In this document: in pieces, positions 50,797-61,387 of the stretch | Numbering within the stretch: the stretch's first letter is position 1 | Layout: each line of letters opens with the position of its first letter | Assembly: GCA_963971225.1 (NCBI GenBank) | Contig: OZ020267.1 | Coordinates: 88,649,648-88,713,647, forward strand | Length of the DNA: 64,000 nucleotides | From: Melieria omissa | Taxonomy: Eukaryota; Arthropoda; Insecta; Diptera; Ulidiidae | Direction of reading: 5' to 3' | Made by a program: the position numbers and the translations under genes | Notes under the pieces: generated by a model | Databases searched by the model: none | The model's input: the letters and a program-made list of their open reading frames with translations, nothing else | Told to the model about the DNA's origin: nothing

Positions 50797-53700
50797 CTAT
50801 ATATGCCAACGCTCCTGAGTTGTTTGGATTGCATACGGTCTAGCGCGAAGTCTGAACGTGGCCAGAGGCATACCTACAGTCTCCTTGTCGGAAAGGATAT
50901 GGGTGGCCGTGCATTTCCTGGCCAGCTCGTCCGCTTTGCAGTTACCTTCAATGTTGCGGTGTCCAGGCACCCAGATTAGGTGAATACTGTAGTGCTTGCC
51001 CATCTCGTTTAAAGATCTGCGGCACTCACTGAGAGACTTTGTGTTATCCACGCACGAGTCCAGAACTTTCAGCGCAGCTTGGCTGTCAGAGAAGATGAAG
51101 ACTTGCTTCCTTTTGTTAGGCGTTGGGTTCAGGTGCAGAGTGGCCTCCTGGATGGCGATCATCTCCGCCTGATATACACTGCAGTGATCCGGGAGTCGGA
51201 AAGAGACTTCAATCTCCAGGTTTGGGGAGAAGACGCCTCCTCTAACCTTCCCGGCCAGCCTAGATCCGTCAGTGAAAAAGTTGATCGCATACCGTATCTT
51301 CGGAGGTCGACGGAGCCACTCCTGTCTGTTTGGTATGGAGACATCATATTCTTTGTCAAAGGCCAAAGTAGGTATACAGTAGTCTGTATTCTGGGGAATT
51401 GATATAGGAGCCTGCGCTCCCAAGATGAGGGAGTGTCCAAAACTACCCATGTGCCAAGACCTAGACTCCCTAAGTTTTAGCGCACAAGCCAGTGCGATCT
51501 CCTGAGCTACAATGTCAAGAGAAGGTAAGTGAAGACTCGTGTTAAGAGCGTCAGTGGGGGTAGAACAAAGTGCTCCACTAATGCATATCTCCGCACTTCT
51601 TTGCACCCTGTGCAACTGCTTCAGCGTCGTTGAGTTCTTAGTTGCTGGCCACCATGCAAACCCCATGCTGTGCCTATTGCTTTTTTACAACTAAATAAAG
51701 CTGTAGTCGCTTTCTTGATGCGCTCCAGTACGTTTTCATTCCAGAGCAACTTCTTATCGAGAACGACCCCCAGGTATCTTGCCTTGTCGCTAAGGGTGAG
51801 GTCTACTCCTCCCAATCTGGGAGGGGTAATGGAAGGAGTCTTATATCGTCTAGTAAAGAGTACTAGCTCAGTTTTAGCCGGGTTTACAGCGAGTCCACAG
51901 CCGCTCGCCAAGGTTGAGAGGGTTTGAAGGGCTGACTCATTGATGTCGGCCAGCGTTTGAGGGAATTTCCCTTGGACAATTACTGCAACGTCGTCCTTGT
52001 ACCCATCCGCTTCCATGCGCTGCAAAAGCTGATTGACCGTTGCAACCCACAGGAACGGAGAGAGTACCCCTCCTTGTGGAGTGCCTCTATAACAAACCTG
52101 CGAACCGCGACACCCCCTAGCTCCGAGTTGACCGCCCTGCAGGTGAGCAATTGGCGGATGAACCGAATCAGGGACTCATCGACTCGCAGGCTCATTAGGG
52201 TCGAAGTGATAGCTTCTGGAAGGACATTATTAAAAGCCCCTGCTATATCAAGGAATGCTACCAGAGCGTACTCCTTGAGTTCTAGGGACTTTTTATTGTC
52301 AAAAATCAGGGAATGACGGGCCGTTTCCGTGGACTTGCCTTTGCTGTAAGCATGCTGTGAGCTAGATAGCTGTGAAGAATTAATTGTTTGTTTGATATAG
52401 ATTTCTATAAGTCTCTCCAGGGTTTTCAGGAAAAACGAAGATAGACTGATTGGCCTGAAGTCGTTCGGCCTAGCATGGGAGGCTTTTCCTGCCTTGGGAG
52501 TAAAAACGACTTTTACTTCCCACCAGCTTAGCGGGATATAGTTAAGTCTTATGCAGCTAACAAAGATAATATGCAGCCAGGACTTGGTGATGTCCATGGT
52601 GGATTGCAATTGTGCCGGGTAGATACCGTCTGGTCCCGGCGATTTATAAGCTTTGAAGGTAGACAGAGCCCAAGCTATTTTCCTGTCATTTACTATATCC
52701 AAGAGGTTCGACCAAAATCGACGCCATTGAATTAGTGGGGAGTGACGTGCAGCCTGGAAAGTGAGTATCCATAAGGAGTTGTATCGTTTCTAGACTCGAG
52801 TCTGTCCACGATCCGTCCTCCTTCTGAAGAAGCATCTGAGGTAGCTTCTATCTGATTGCAGAAATCTGCCCAGGATGTACGTTTAGCTTTCCTGATGGCC
52901 TTCTTATAAGTGCTCAGGACGTTCCTTTACCTAACCCAGAATGATTCTTGGCCCTCTCGCTTAGCGGCGTTGAAAGCTTTCCTGCACTCCTTTCGAAGCC
53001 GGTTCAGCTTAGAGGACCACCAGGGAGGTTTGCACGCCTCCTTATATTTCCTCCTGGCGCAAGCGGTGTTTAAAGCTGCTGAACAACAGCCTGTAAATTG
53101 TTTCACTAAATTGTCTATCTCTATCCTAGTTTTTGGTGTGTAGGGTGGTTCGGCGGATAAATTTTTAGAAACAAGTTTGGAGTAGTACCACCAATTAGTT
53201 TTCCTCACATTTTGTAGGATTTTTGGGGTAGGAGGCGAGCCAGAAAAAGTGAACTCTACATACCGATGGTCTGAGAACGAATGCTCTTTGAGCACCTTCC
53301 ATGTCGCTATCTTGCTATTGTGAATGTCAGCAATGAGAGTTATATCTAGAACTTCCTTGCGGTTACTAGTAACGAATGTAGGGGCACAGCCTCTAATACA
53401 TATACTAAGGTTCGTACTTAATAAATATTTATAAAGTAACTCATCCCGCTCATTGATACCCGTGCTGCCCCACTGGGTGTGGTGGGCTTTCGCGTCTCCT
53501 CCCATAACCAGTATTGCCCTATTTGGATCCGTGCTCTTCACCAGCTCCTGCAGCAATCTGATGGGAGCGGTCCTTTCTCATCATGCGCCAGATAAAAGCT
53601 GGCTATCCTGAACGTTTGTCGCTCTAGCTCCCAGCTCACTGTCGTGATATCCCCGTCGCTAAACTGAGGAAGAGTAAAAGTATTAAGGCTAGCTTTGGCT

Positions 53701-53890
53701 AAAATACAGGTACGGGGTTTTCCTTTACCGTGAACGTGATGTTGCGTATATTTGGGGGTCCTTAAACCACGGATTCTGTCTGCAGTGATCCATGGCTCTT
53801 GGACCAGAGCGAAGTCGACTTCGCCTGAAGACAGACGAAGCATAAGTGCAGCCGATGCTGCCTTATTATGATGTTGCCTTGTAGTTTTTA
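50797..53890 (-). pseudogene. Second LOA-like LINE: endonuclease, RT, RNase H; 3'-truncated
   Basis: Reading leftward from 53890: endonuclease start (NKAASAALMLRLSSGEVDFA, VQEPWITADR), VMGGDAKAHHTQWGS and SFSDHRYVEF. A frame-broken linker follows, then RT blocks GPDGIYPAQLQSTM, NDFRPISLSSFFLKTLERL, LDIAGAFNN, a weakened catalytic region (DGYKDDVAV near 52010, not YADD), and the thumb (KARYLGVVLDKKLLW). RNase H is preserved: NFFTDGSRLAGKVRGG, IFSDSQAALKVLD, WVPGHRNIEGNCKADELARK. It ends at 50797 before the zinc knuckle. Frames break near 53550, 52920, 52700, 52020 and 51640. A different family from 44360-49891. Confidence 0.87.
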
Positions 53891-54002
53891 TAATATTTAT
53901 TCCTTAATTTTTTTGGATGTTGTAATTCTTTCTTTCTTCTTGTAAACTGTCGTGAGTTAGGCAGTTTACGAACCTTTTTATGTAAAGTAGGGATATATCT
54001 AG

Positions 54003-54227
54003 CGGCTGCGCTGGCTCGTTCATGTCTGCCGTACGGACGACGAAGCTCCGGCGAAAAAGGTGTTCGATGCGGTGATTGGAGGTCGACGGCGAAGAGGGAG
54101 GCCGTGTCTCCGGTGGAAGGACCAAGTTGAAGAGGCCCTGTTATCCCTTGGTGTGACCAACTGGAGAAGGCGCGCGCAAAGCAGAGGCGCCTGGAGAGAA
54201 GTTTTGCGGCAGGCTGTAACCCGATAA
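54003..54227 (+). pseudogene. RTE-like LINE C-terminal tail
   Basis: An open frame without ATG (stop at 54000-54002, stop TAA at 54225) encodes RLRWLVHVCRTDDEAPAKKV, then GGRRRRGRPCLRWKDQVEEA, LGVTNWRRRA and WREVLRQA. The RGRP..RW.D.VE..L..LGV.NWR..A pattern is the C-terminal tail of RTE/BovB-like and related LINEs in insects. RT itself is absent. At about 75 codons it is easily missed. Confidence 0.75.
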
Positions 54228-54661
54228 CGGGTTGTTATGGCCAGTTAAAAAAAAAGAGGGATTAATTCCAGGCACAGATCAAAAAATGTCCATTTAAAAA
54301 CTGTGTAACAGTCCGCCACCACAGCTCTGGAAAGTTGCTCTGCCCAAACAGCACATTATCCAGCGCATCAAAATCGCATAGATTGTAATTAAAAAAATTA
54401 GTGCGTGATATATACTAAAGAGCGGCGCAAGCTTATAAAAATGACTTGCAAGCCATCGCTGTGCTTTCAAATACTTTCGCTCTTCTTCACTTTCACTACA
54501 AAACAAGCACTGCAGTGAAGAACGCTTTTGATATTCAAACGAATAATGCACGAAACGACAATAGAACTTCAAGCAACATGAAGTATAGAACATCACTAAA
54601 GTATTATTTATTTATTTATAAAAGTTTATAAAAAAATAACAATTAAATATGTTATAACAAA
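54228..54661. other. Unassigned AT-rich sequence
   Basis: No element ends or coding potential recognised; it lies between the RTE tail and the TA-flanked element starting at 54664. The short frames show no motif. Confidence 0.35.
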
Positions 54662-54663
54662 TA

Positions 54664-55604
54664 GGGGAATTCTTTGTAAGGTGCCACCCCATAGCTTTTT
54701 TGCGCATAATTCGTTAGAAAATTAACGTATCGCCAATTTTAATATACCGTTCGAAAGAGGGTTAAAGGGGCTAGGATCCGAGGTAACACTTCAATTGAAT
54801 TTTTCGTAATTACGAATTTTACAGCCAATTTCCCAAAGTGTTCAAAATCGACACCCTAAAATTTTTTAATGTAAGGTGCCACCCCCTAAAAAACCGCTAA
54901 AAACGTAAAAATCTCAAGCAAAAATGCATGATTTAGAAAATTTACGAAAGATTATTGAATTCAATTTGAATTGAATAGAAAATGACCGAAAGCAAAATGC
55001 TAATTGAATGATAACGAATAAAACGAATAATTGTATGGAAATTGATAAACAAAACTGAACTAATTTATTCCTCATGATAGAATTAGAGAAAAATCGACTA
55101 AGAACACTTTAAATTCATTGTAATGGCGATTCCGAGCAATAAAAAGTCATTATACCGATATAGGACCACAAAACAATGAAAAAAGGGGGGTGGCACCTTA
55201 CAAAGAAAAAAAGGTGGCACTTTACATTTTTATGCAATTTTGGAAATCATTGTATAAATTTGTTCCTTTTACGATATGCTCGGATATCATTTCGGATTAT
55301 GAAAAACCAATAAAAATGAAGTCCAACACTGATATTTACCTTAATTTTTTACAAGTTTTTGGTTACTTTTTCACCACAAGAAAAACCTTCAGTTTTAATT
55401 TTTATGTTTTTTCTTAACCAAACTTGACACTTTTATTTACCCAGACCGTACCATTACGTATGTTCCCGCAAAAACAACATTAGAATTGATGTTGACATAT
55501 ATACCTTAAAAGACAATAGGAATTTTTTTTCTTGGATTGCTGGAACATCGAAATCGAGCAGGGGTGGCACCTTACAAAGAGTGGCACCTTACAAAGAATT
55601 CCCC
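54664..55604. mobile_element. TA-flanked MITE with GGTGCCAC repeats
   Basis: The ends read GGGGAATTCTTTGTAAGGTG on both strands, flanked by TA (54662-54663 and 55605-55606). The 941-bp interior is non-coding. It repeats the motif GTAAGGTGCCACC at several places (about 54677, 54871, 55190, 55562 and 55580, the last three inverted). Ends and TA target suggest a Tc1/mariner-type MITE. A possibly related single end (GTAGGGGAATAGGTTCGG) is at 60409. Confidence 0.82.
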
Positions 55605-55664
55605 TAACAATTATTATATAAACTAACAAAAATTGAGCAGCGCTAGCAACGGAGGCTTTCGGCT

Positions 55665-55812
55665 AACACTGAAGTAGAACAGCATTGAAGTAGAACAACA
55701 CTGAAGTAGAACAACACTGAAGTAGAGCAACGCTGAAGTAGAACAACACTGAAGTAGAACAATACTCCAGTGGAACAACACTGAAGTAGAACAACACTGA
55801 AGTAGAACATTT
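55665..55812. repeat. Minisatellite, ~16-bp unit
   Basis: About nine tandem units of AACACTGAAGTAGAAC with scattered substitutions. Immediately beyond, at about 55970-56035, a related 32-bp unit (TTTCACTCGGTGTGAAGTAG type, itself partly palindromic) repeats twice. Confidence 0.9.
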
Positions 55813-56169
55813 TGAAGTATACGGTTTTTTGTTTTGCACGATCGGAGTACCTGATGTTTGTTTTTGGTATTTTGTATGGAATCTGGGCTGCATTTCAAGC
55901 ATTACAACAACATTTATGTAAAAAAACACAGGTTTAAAACATGTTTTTTCGATATTTATTTAAGTCTGTTTCACTCGGTGTGAAGTAGAAGTTCTGTTTC
56001 ACTCTGTGTGAAGTAGAAGTTCTACTTCACTCGATGTGCCTGCTGTGATTTACCGTTACTTAATCGGTTTTGATGTTTTGCTTCACAACAGAACACAAGA
56101 ACTGTCGTTACTGTAACGAAAAGGTTTTCGAATGACGCAGTGCTTGTTGCAGAATAGAACTATTGAACA
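55813..56169. other. Unassigned sequence with short palindromic repeats
   Basis: Contains the 32-bp GAAGTAGAAGTTCTGTTTCAC repeat pair and no recognised gene. It borders the 3' end of Helitron 2. Confidence 0.4.
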
Positions 56170-58030
56170 CTAGTAGGGCCCTATTCCCCATGTCGAAGGG
56201 CACATCTAAAACGTAAATCTTTGATTTGTGATTTGTAGTTCCACAGTTATTCAAAACATTTGAGTTGCTTAAAAAATGCCACGCCCCTTGTCCAACGCTC
56301 ACCAGTGAAACGGCACATCTAAACGGTAGCCCCGCACCAAATTTTAATGCTGCCCGATTTTTCATTCCGAAGATATTCCATATTGAAAATTTAAGTTGTA
56401 TGGGCGGTGCCACGCTCCCTTGTCAAAAACCCACCCCATTCCCCCTACTGAAAAACACGACTAAATCGTACGTACAAACTCGGTACAAACCGAGTGTCAT
56501 TGATGTGAACGCTATAGTTCCAAAGTTACACCGGCATTTAAAAAGTGCCACGCCCTTGTCCAACGCCCATTAAATTTTACCAGTGAAACGGCACATCTAA
56601 ACGGTGGCCCCGCACCAGATCTTGATGATCTTAATCTTAATATTCCATATTAAAAATGTAAGTTGTATGGGAGGTGCCACGCCTACCTATCGGGTCGTAT
56701 TCGCATTATGTGGTTTACCGAGACTTACTCAATACGAACATTCCGTGAAAAATTCAATCGGCTGTTTAGTTTTTGAGTTTTAGTGTCGTGGGACCAACAA
56801 ACAAACATATAGATATTTGCTGCAATGCGTCGCAACATTTTTTTATATCCGTATTGTTTTGCACAAATATACTACAGTTAATTTCTGTCATCATAAAAGG
56901 CATTGCAGGAAGGCGTAAAAGGTAGGCGTGGTCAACTTTATATACATAGCTTATGTTTACCGCTATGAAACATAGAATCATTTTACATCAACATTAATTT
57001 TCAGACATGTTCCGTAGCTTTGTTTTGTTAGTTTAGAGGGCGTGGCTGGTTATATTACAGCCTATGTTGCCTATATGCCCTGATACCCATATTGCTATGG
57101 CAAATATATCATGGCTGATTTGTTATTATAGCGGGCGTGGCAAAAAGGCATATCAAGTGGGCGTGGTCAAAACACGGAACACGGAAACACGGAATCATTT
57201 GATAGCAATACTGATTTACAGACATGTACTGTAGCTTCGTTTTGCTAGTTTAGTGGGAACGGAAAGTGGGCGTGGGGCCAATTATATTACAGCCTATGTT
57301 TGCCGCAATGACACGCTGAATCGTCTGATACCTATATTGCTACGACAAATATACCATGGCTGATTTGTTATTATAGTGGGCGTCGCGAAAGGCATATCAG
57401 GTGGGCGTGGTCGATCTTATATATCCTCTGTTAACATCAACGAAACACGGAATATTTGAAACTAATACTGATTTACAGACATGTACCGTAGCTTCGTTTT
57501 GTTAGCTTTGTGGGCACGGAAAGTGGGCGTGGCCGATTATATTATAGCCTATGTTTGCCGCAATGTAATGCTGAATCGTCTGATACCCATAATGCTACGA
57601 AAAATATACCATGGCTGATTTGTTATTATAGTGGGCGTCGCGAAAGGCATATCAGGTGGGCGTGGTCGATCTTATATATCCTCTGTTAACATCAACGAAA
57701 CACGGAATATTTGAAACTAATACTGATTTACAGACCTGTACCGTAGCTTCGTTTTGTTAGCTTTGTGGGCACGGAAAGTGGGCGTGGCTGATTATATTAT
57801 AGCCTATGTTTGCCGCAATGTAATGCTGAATCGTCTGATACCCATATTGCCTTACAAAAGCATACAATAGATGAGTTTTGTTACCATAGTGGGCGTAATA
57901 AGGGGGCGTGGTCAATCTCATATAGCCTATTAAAAAATGTTTGGTGCTTATTTCATCTAAATCGGTTCAGTGGTTTTTGCCTGATTGTGGTTTAAAAAAC
58001 GTCACACTTGTTTTTATATAATAGTATAGA
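56170..58030 (-). mobile_element. Helitron 2, non-autonomous, same family as Helitron 1
   Basis: On the minus strand it starts TCTATACTATTATATAAAAA and ends GGGCCCTACTAG at 56170, next to A and T as Helitrons require. At 1,861 bp it carries the same two repeat classes as Helitron 1: CCACGCCC-rich 220-240-bp units (about 56930-57860) and CTTCGGAAT units (about 56180-56660). No Rep/helicase frame. The terminal hairpin seen in Helitron 1 is degraded here. Confidence 0.85.
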
Positions 58031-58034
58031 TTTG

Positions 58035-58430
58035 AATTCGCTGTCAACGCGCCAATGAAGTACAGTAATTGACAGTACTGTACAGTAGTGAAGTGTGGCC
58101 ATTAGAACGTGTTGTGCAGCTCTTTCCTCTATACGAAACCGTAAAGAATTCATAAAATTCCAGCTCAACTATTAACGGAACGTGATGTAAGCTAGTAGGC
58201 GAGAAAGGAAAGTCGCATTCGAACACCTAACTACACCTTATTAAAGTTGCTTGATGTAGTTGTTAGAGATTCATGATTCAATGATTCAATCTGAGACAAG
58301 TCAAAGCTTTTAAAGTTATCAATAAGGTAATTCTCGCTGAGAAAAATTACATTAGAGGCAGTAAGCTCAAAAGAGTTACCGATGTAGCTCCAAGTAATAT
58401 TACAAAGATTCAAGTCTCCCAACACGCAAA
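58035..58430 (-). pseudogene. LINE endonuclease fragment (LINE C)
   Basis: Minus-strand frames read LGDLNLCNITW (the endonuclease GDFN box) and NVIFLSENYLIDNFKSFDLS (58425-58231). After a frame change they continue LHHVPLIVELEFYEF (58190-58140), which parallels HHVPLVLDLEIYKF of LINE B. Same LINE family, about 130 codons. Helitron 2 begins directly beside it and probably inserted into it. Confidence 0.72.
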
Positions 58431-58600
58431 GTAATTTTCACCAATCTTGGCACAAATATACGAAATGTGCCTTAATGTAACAAATTGGGCATAAAAAAAT
58501 AAAATAAATTTGGCTTAAAAAATAAATAATTATGCTCTTACGTAAAGGTTTAGCTCGTGAATTTAAGCAACTAAAAATTGTACCTGGGATATGCCCACAA

Positions 58601-58651
58601 AACTTTGAACTTTGACCCCAGCCACAACGGCTGGGGTCAAAGTTCAAAGTT
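58601..58651. repeat. Perfect 23-bp hairpin
   Basis: 58601-58623 (AACTTTGAACTTTGACCCCA plus GCC) is the exact reverse complement of 58629-58651, with loop ACAAC. It lies in otherwise featureless sequence left of the mariner at 58710. Confidence 0.9.
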
Positions 58652-59349
58652 GGTATTAAAATAACTCAATCAATTCTCAAGCGATTTACGCAATATGGGC
58701 ATCAAATTAAGGGGGGCACTCCATGACACACTCAAAAAAATGACCAATTTTCTTTATTTTACTGTACAAAAAAAGAAAGAGACAGGAACAAGCCGTTTGG
58801 AACATCTGTAGGTATTATTTAGTTAAAAGTTAAAAAAAAAAGTTATATATAAAAAAATTAAAAATGGCAAACATATTGAACATCTTCCGAGTCTTGGTTT
58901 AAAAAAAGACGTCTTCCCGTCCACACGATGCCGTCCGAAGTTAAAGTCTGAAACATACAAATTATATATCAAATTAATCAACAGGCTTTTCGCAAGTGCG
59001 TGAACCTCAAAAACTATAAAAATTTTCAAAATTTAGCAACAAAGCCATATAAACTACAAAAAAGTTCGTTTTTTCTTACTTTTCTTTATTAAAAAAACAG
59101 TAAAAAAAATACTGATATAGATAGATACTGTTATAGAGATATATATAGATTTCAGAGGTTCATGCACTTCTCTGTTCAATATCCTACAAAACGAGTATAT
59201 ATTCGTGTAGATCGGTTCAGTAGTTTTTTTTATCATGTGGACGGACTACAAAAAAGTGTTTATGAGGAAACGCGTTGCAAAGTTATTCGGAACACCTATT
59301 TGGGTAGCTGTCACTTTTGAAGCTTTTATTCTTTGACATTTGACAAGTA

Positions 59350-59504
59350 CAGGGGCGGATTCAGAAAAATATTTCAGGGGGGGTTTCAAAAAGTAATCCT
59401 TTGATATTCATAAATTGTCTTTTAATTTGTATGTAGTTTTAATGTCGATCGTAATATTTCGGGGGGGGTTTCAACCCCCAAAACACCCCCTGAATCCGCC
59501 ACTG
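59350..59504. mobile_element. Short hAT MITE
   Basis: The 155-bp insert has an 8-bp duplication GACAAGTA (59342-59349 and 59505-59512). Its ends are CAGGGGCGGATTCAG and CAGTGGCGGATTCAG. Internal runs of G and C mirror each other. It sits just upstream of the mariner ORF. Confidence 0.93.
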
Positions 59505-59533
59505 GACAAGTAGAAACTACGCCATTACTAAAA

Positions 59534-60220
59534 ATGGAACGATACACGCTTCAACAACGCATTGAAATTATTAAAATTCACTACAAAAATGGTGAAAATC
59601 TTGCAGTCACAGTTCGCAAAACTAAAGCATTTTTGGGTCGTCGCGAAGCACCTTGTCGGACCGCAATACAGAAATTGGTGGAAAAATTCGAGCTGTTGGG
59701 ACAAGTTAGTGATGTGAAGAATAAAACCCGTGCACGTCGCTCACGAACAACTGAGAATATTGCTGCTGTAGCCCAAAGTGTTGAAGAAAACCCAGGTTTG
59801 TCGATTCCTCGTCCTAGAGAGATGATTAATGATTTTTTATGGTCGGAGTTGGATGGTATTGATCTGGACAACGTTTACTTTCAACAAGACGGCGCTACGT
59901 GCCACACAAGCAACGAAACCATTGCTCTTTTACGGGAAAAGTTTCCGGACCGTGTTATGTCTGGAAGAGGTGATCACAATTGGCCACCGAGATCTTGTGA
60001 TTTAACACCTTGCGACTTCTTCCTTTGGGGCCACGTGAAAGATAAGGTGTACGCCAACAGCCCAGCGTCGACTCAAGACCTCAAAGATAGAATTCGTGAG
60101 GCTATCGAGGACAAAGGGCAGCCACTTTGCGATTTGGTTATGGAAAATTTCATGAAAAGGATATGGTCCTGTAAGCGTGGTCGTGGTGGCCATTTGGCTG
60201 ATGTGGTTTTTCATTATTAA
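59534..60220 (+). pseudogene. Rosa-type mariner transposase with internal deletion
   Basis: 228 codons open, against about 340-350 expected. The N-terminus MERYTLQQRIEIIKIHYKNG and RTTENIAAVAQSVEENPG is the DNA-binding half. At about residue 96 the sequence jumps from SIPR to PREMINDFLW, losing the second helix-turn-helix region and the first catalytic Asp. The last two acidic residues remain: FQQDGATCHTS and CDLTPCDFFLWG, with 41 residues between D and D, the DD41D spacing of rosa-type transposases. The C-terminus RGGHLADVVFHY matches family ends. It is probably inactive. Confidence 0.87.
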
Positions 60221-60399
60221 CGGCATACCTTCCTCTTTATTATGAAATAAACATCCGATCATTTGTCTCAAAAAATGGAATTTTTCGTTGAATACCAAAA
60301 TAACACCTCTTGTTGGAAAACTATATCTATACTATATCTTTCGATTAAAGCAAAAAAAAAGTCGATTTTTTTAAACCATTTCATGGAGTGCCCTTTTTT

Positions 60400-60990
60400 T
60401 AGTAATATGTAGGGGAATAGGTTCGGTTGTGGGCACCTTTTTGTTTTTGGCTCATAACTTTTGACCAAGTTCTTCTTAATCGGACATATGGACATTTATG
60501 GAAAGCTAGAGACCTTAACTAACAAGTAATGACAAAAATAAATCGATTTCGTCAAATAGAAAAGTTTTTGTTTTAACCCTTTGAGTACGGAATTATTTGG
60601 AGACTTTTATGCATATGGAACGGATTTAATTTTTTGCTATATGGATTAATATGTAAGAGTAATAAATTTTATTTGGAATATGCTTATATTGGTGATATAA
60701 ATATATATATAAAATCAACGCCTACTTATCAAACTCAGATGACGAGTCAGACTCGTCCACCGTAACTTCGCCCAAGTAAACACATGACGAGTCTCACTCG
60801 TCAAATGTACTCAAAGGGTTAATTTTGTAAAGTAGCAATTTTAACGAACATTTTTTTTTGGTTCGGTTGTGGGCACCTTTGGAAAATCTGCTGGAAACAG
60901 GGAAATATGAAGGAAAACCAACACGAATATAGAAAAATATTACATTTTAATTATTTGAAGCACAATGCACGCACGTGAAGTAGCTGGTAC
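60400..60990. other. AT-rich flank with repeated GGTTCGGTTGTGGGCACC
   Basis: Apart from the MITE at 60577-60818 this stretch has no gene. The 21-bp motif GGTTCGGTTGTGGGCACCTT occurs twice in direct orientation (about 60420 and 60861) and may belong to an unrecognised element. Confidence 0.4.
60577..60818. mobile_element. piggyBac-type MITE (TTAA target)
   Basis: TTAA flanks both ends (60573-60576 and 60819-60822). The termini are CCCTTTGAGTAC, perfect inverted repeats. The 242-bp interior contains two copies of a GACGAGTC...GACTCGTC type palindrome. TTAA plus CCC ends are diagnostic of the piggyBac superfamily. Non-coding. Confidence 0.9.
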
Positions 60991-61387
60991 CACAGAATAA
61001 ACAGTATACAGAAGGCGCATCTGAAATAATTTTGCGATTTCATTTCAGACGCGGGCGGGAAGCAGCAAAAATGAGGAAAATGTATATTGAACCGAGAGAG
61101 TAAGCGCAAGCGAGCGGAGAGCTGCTTTGCGATGCTCTCTTGCATTCCCGCATTCATTCGATGGATTGTTGCTTTATTCTCATTTCGACAACAACACGCA
61201 ATGTTGTTGTTTTCCGCAGCAAGCCAGCTTGGCTTTACTCGGGCACATTGAAATGGTGCTTGTTTTGGCAAAGCGATCGCTCAGTCACTTTTTCCTATGC
61301 AAATTTTGCCTGTCCGCTTCTTGTTCTTGTTTGTAAAAAAGCAAGCGCAAAACGAGCAGGTGCCGGCAAATTTGTTTCTTGTCATAA

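Larger units (their letters stand above)
58710..60399 (+). mobile_element. Rosa-type mariner (DD41D), internally deleted
   Basis: TA at 58708-58709 and 60400-60401; ends share GGGCACTCCATGA after a short G or A run. The element holds a transposase frame (59534-60220) and an inserted 155-bp hAT MITE (59350-59504). The rest is AT-rich 5' sequence (58735-59340). Confidence 0.88.

Noticed and set aside
55665..56035. Possible CRISPR-like array
   Set aside because: Units are directly tandem without unique spacers; a eukaryotic minisatellite.
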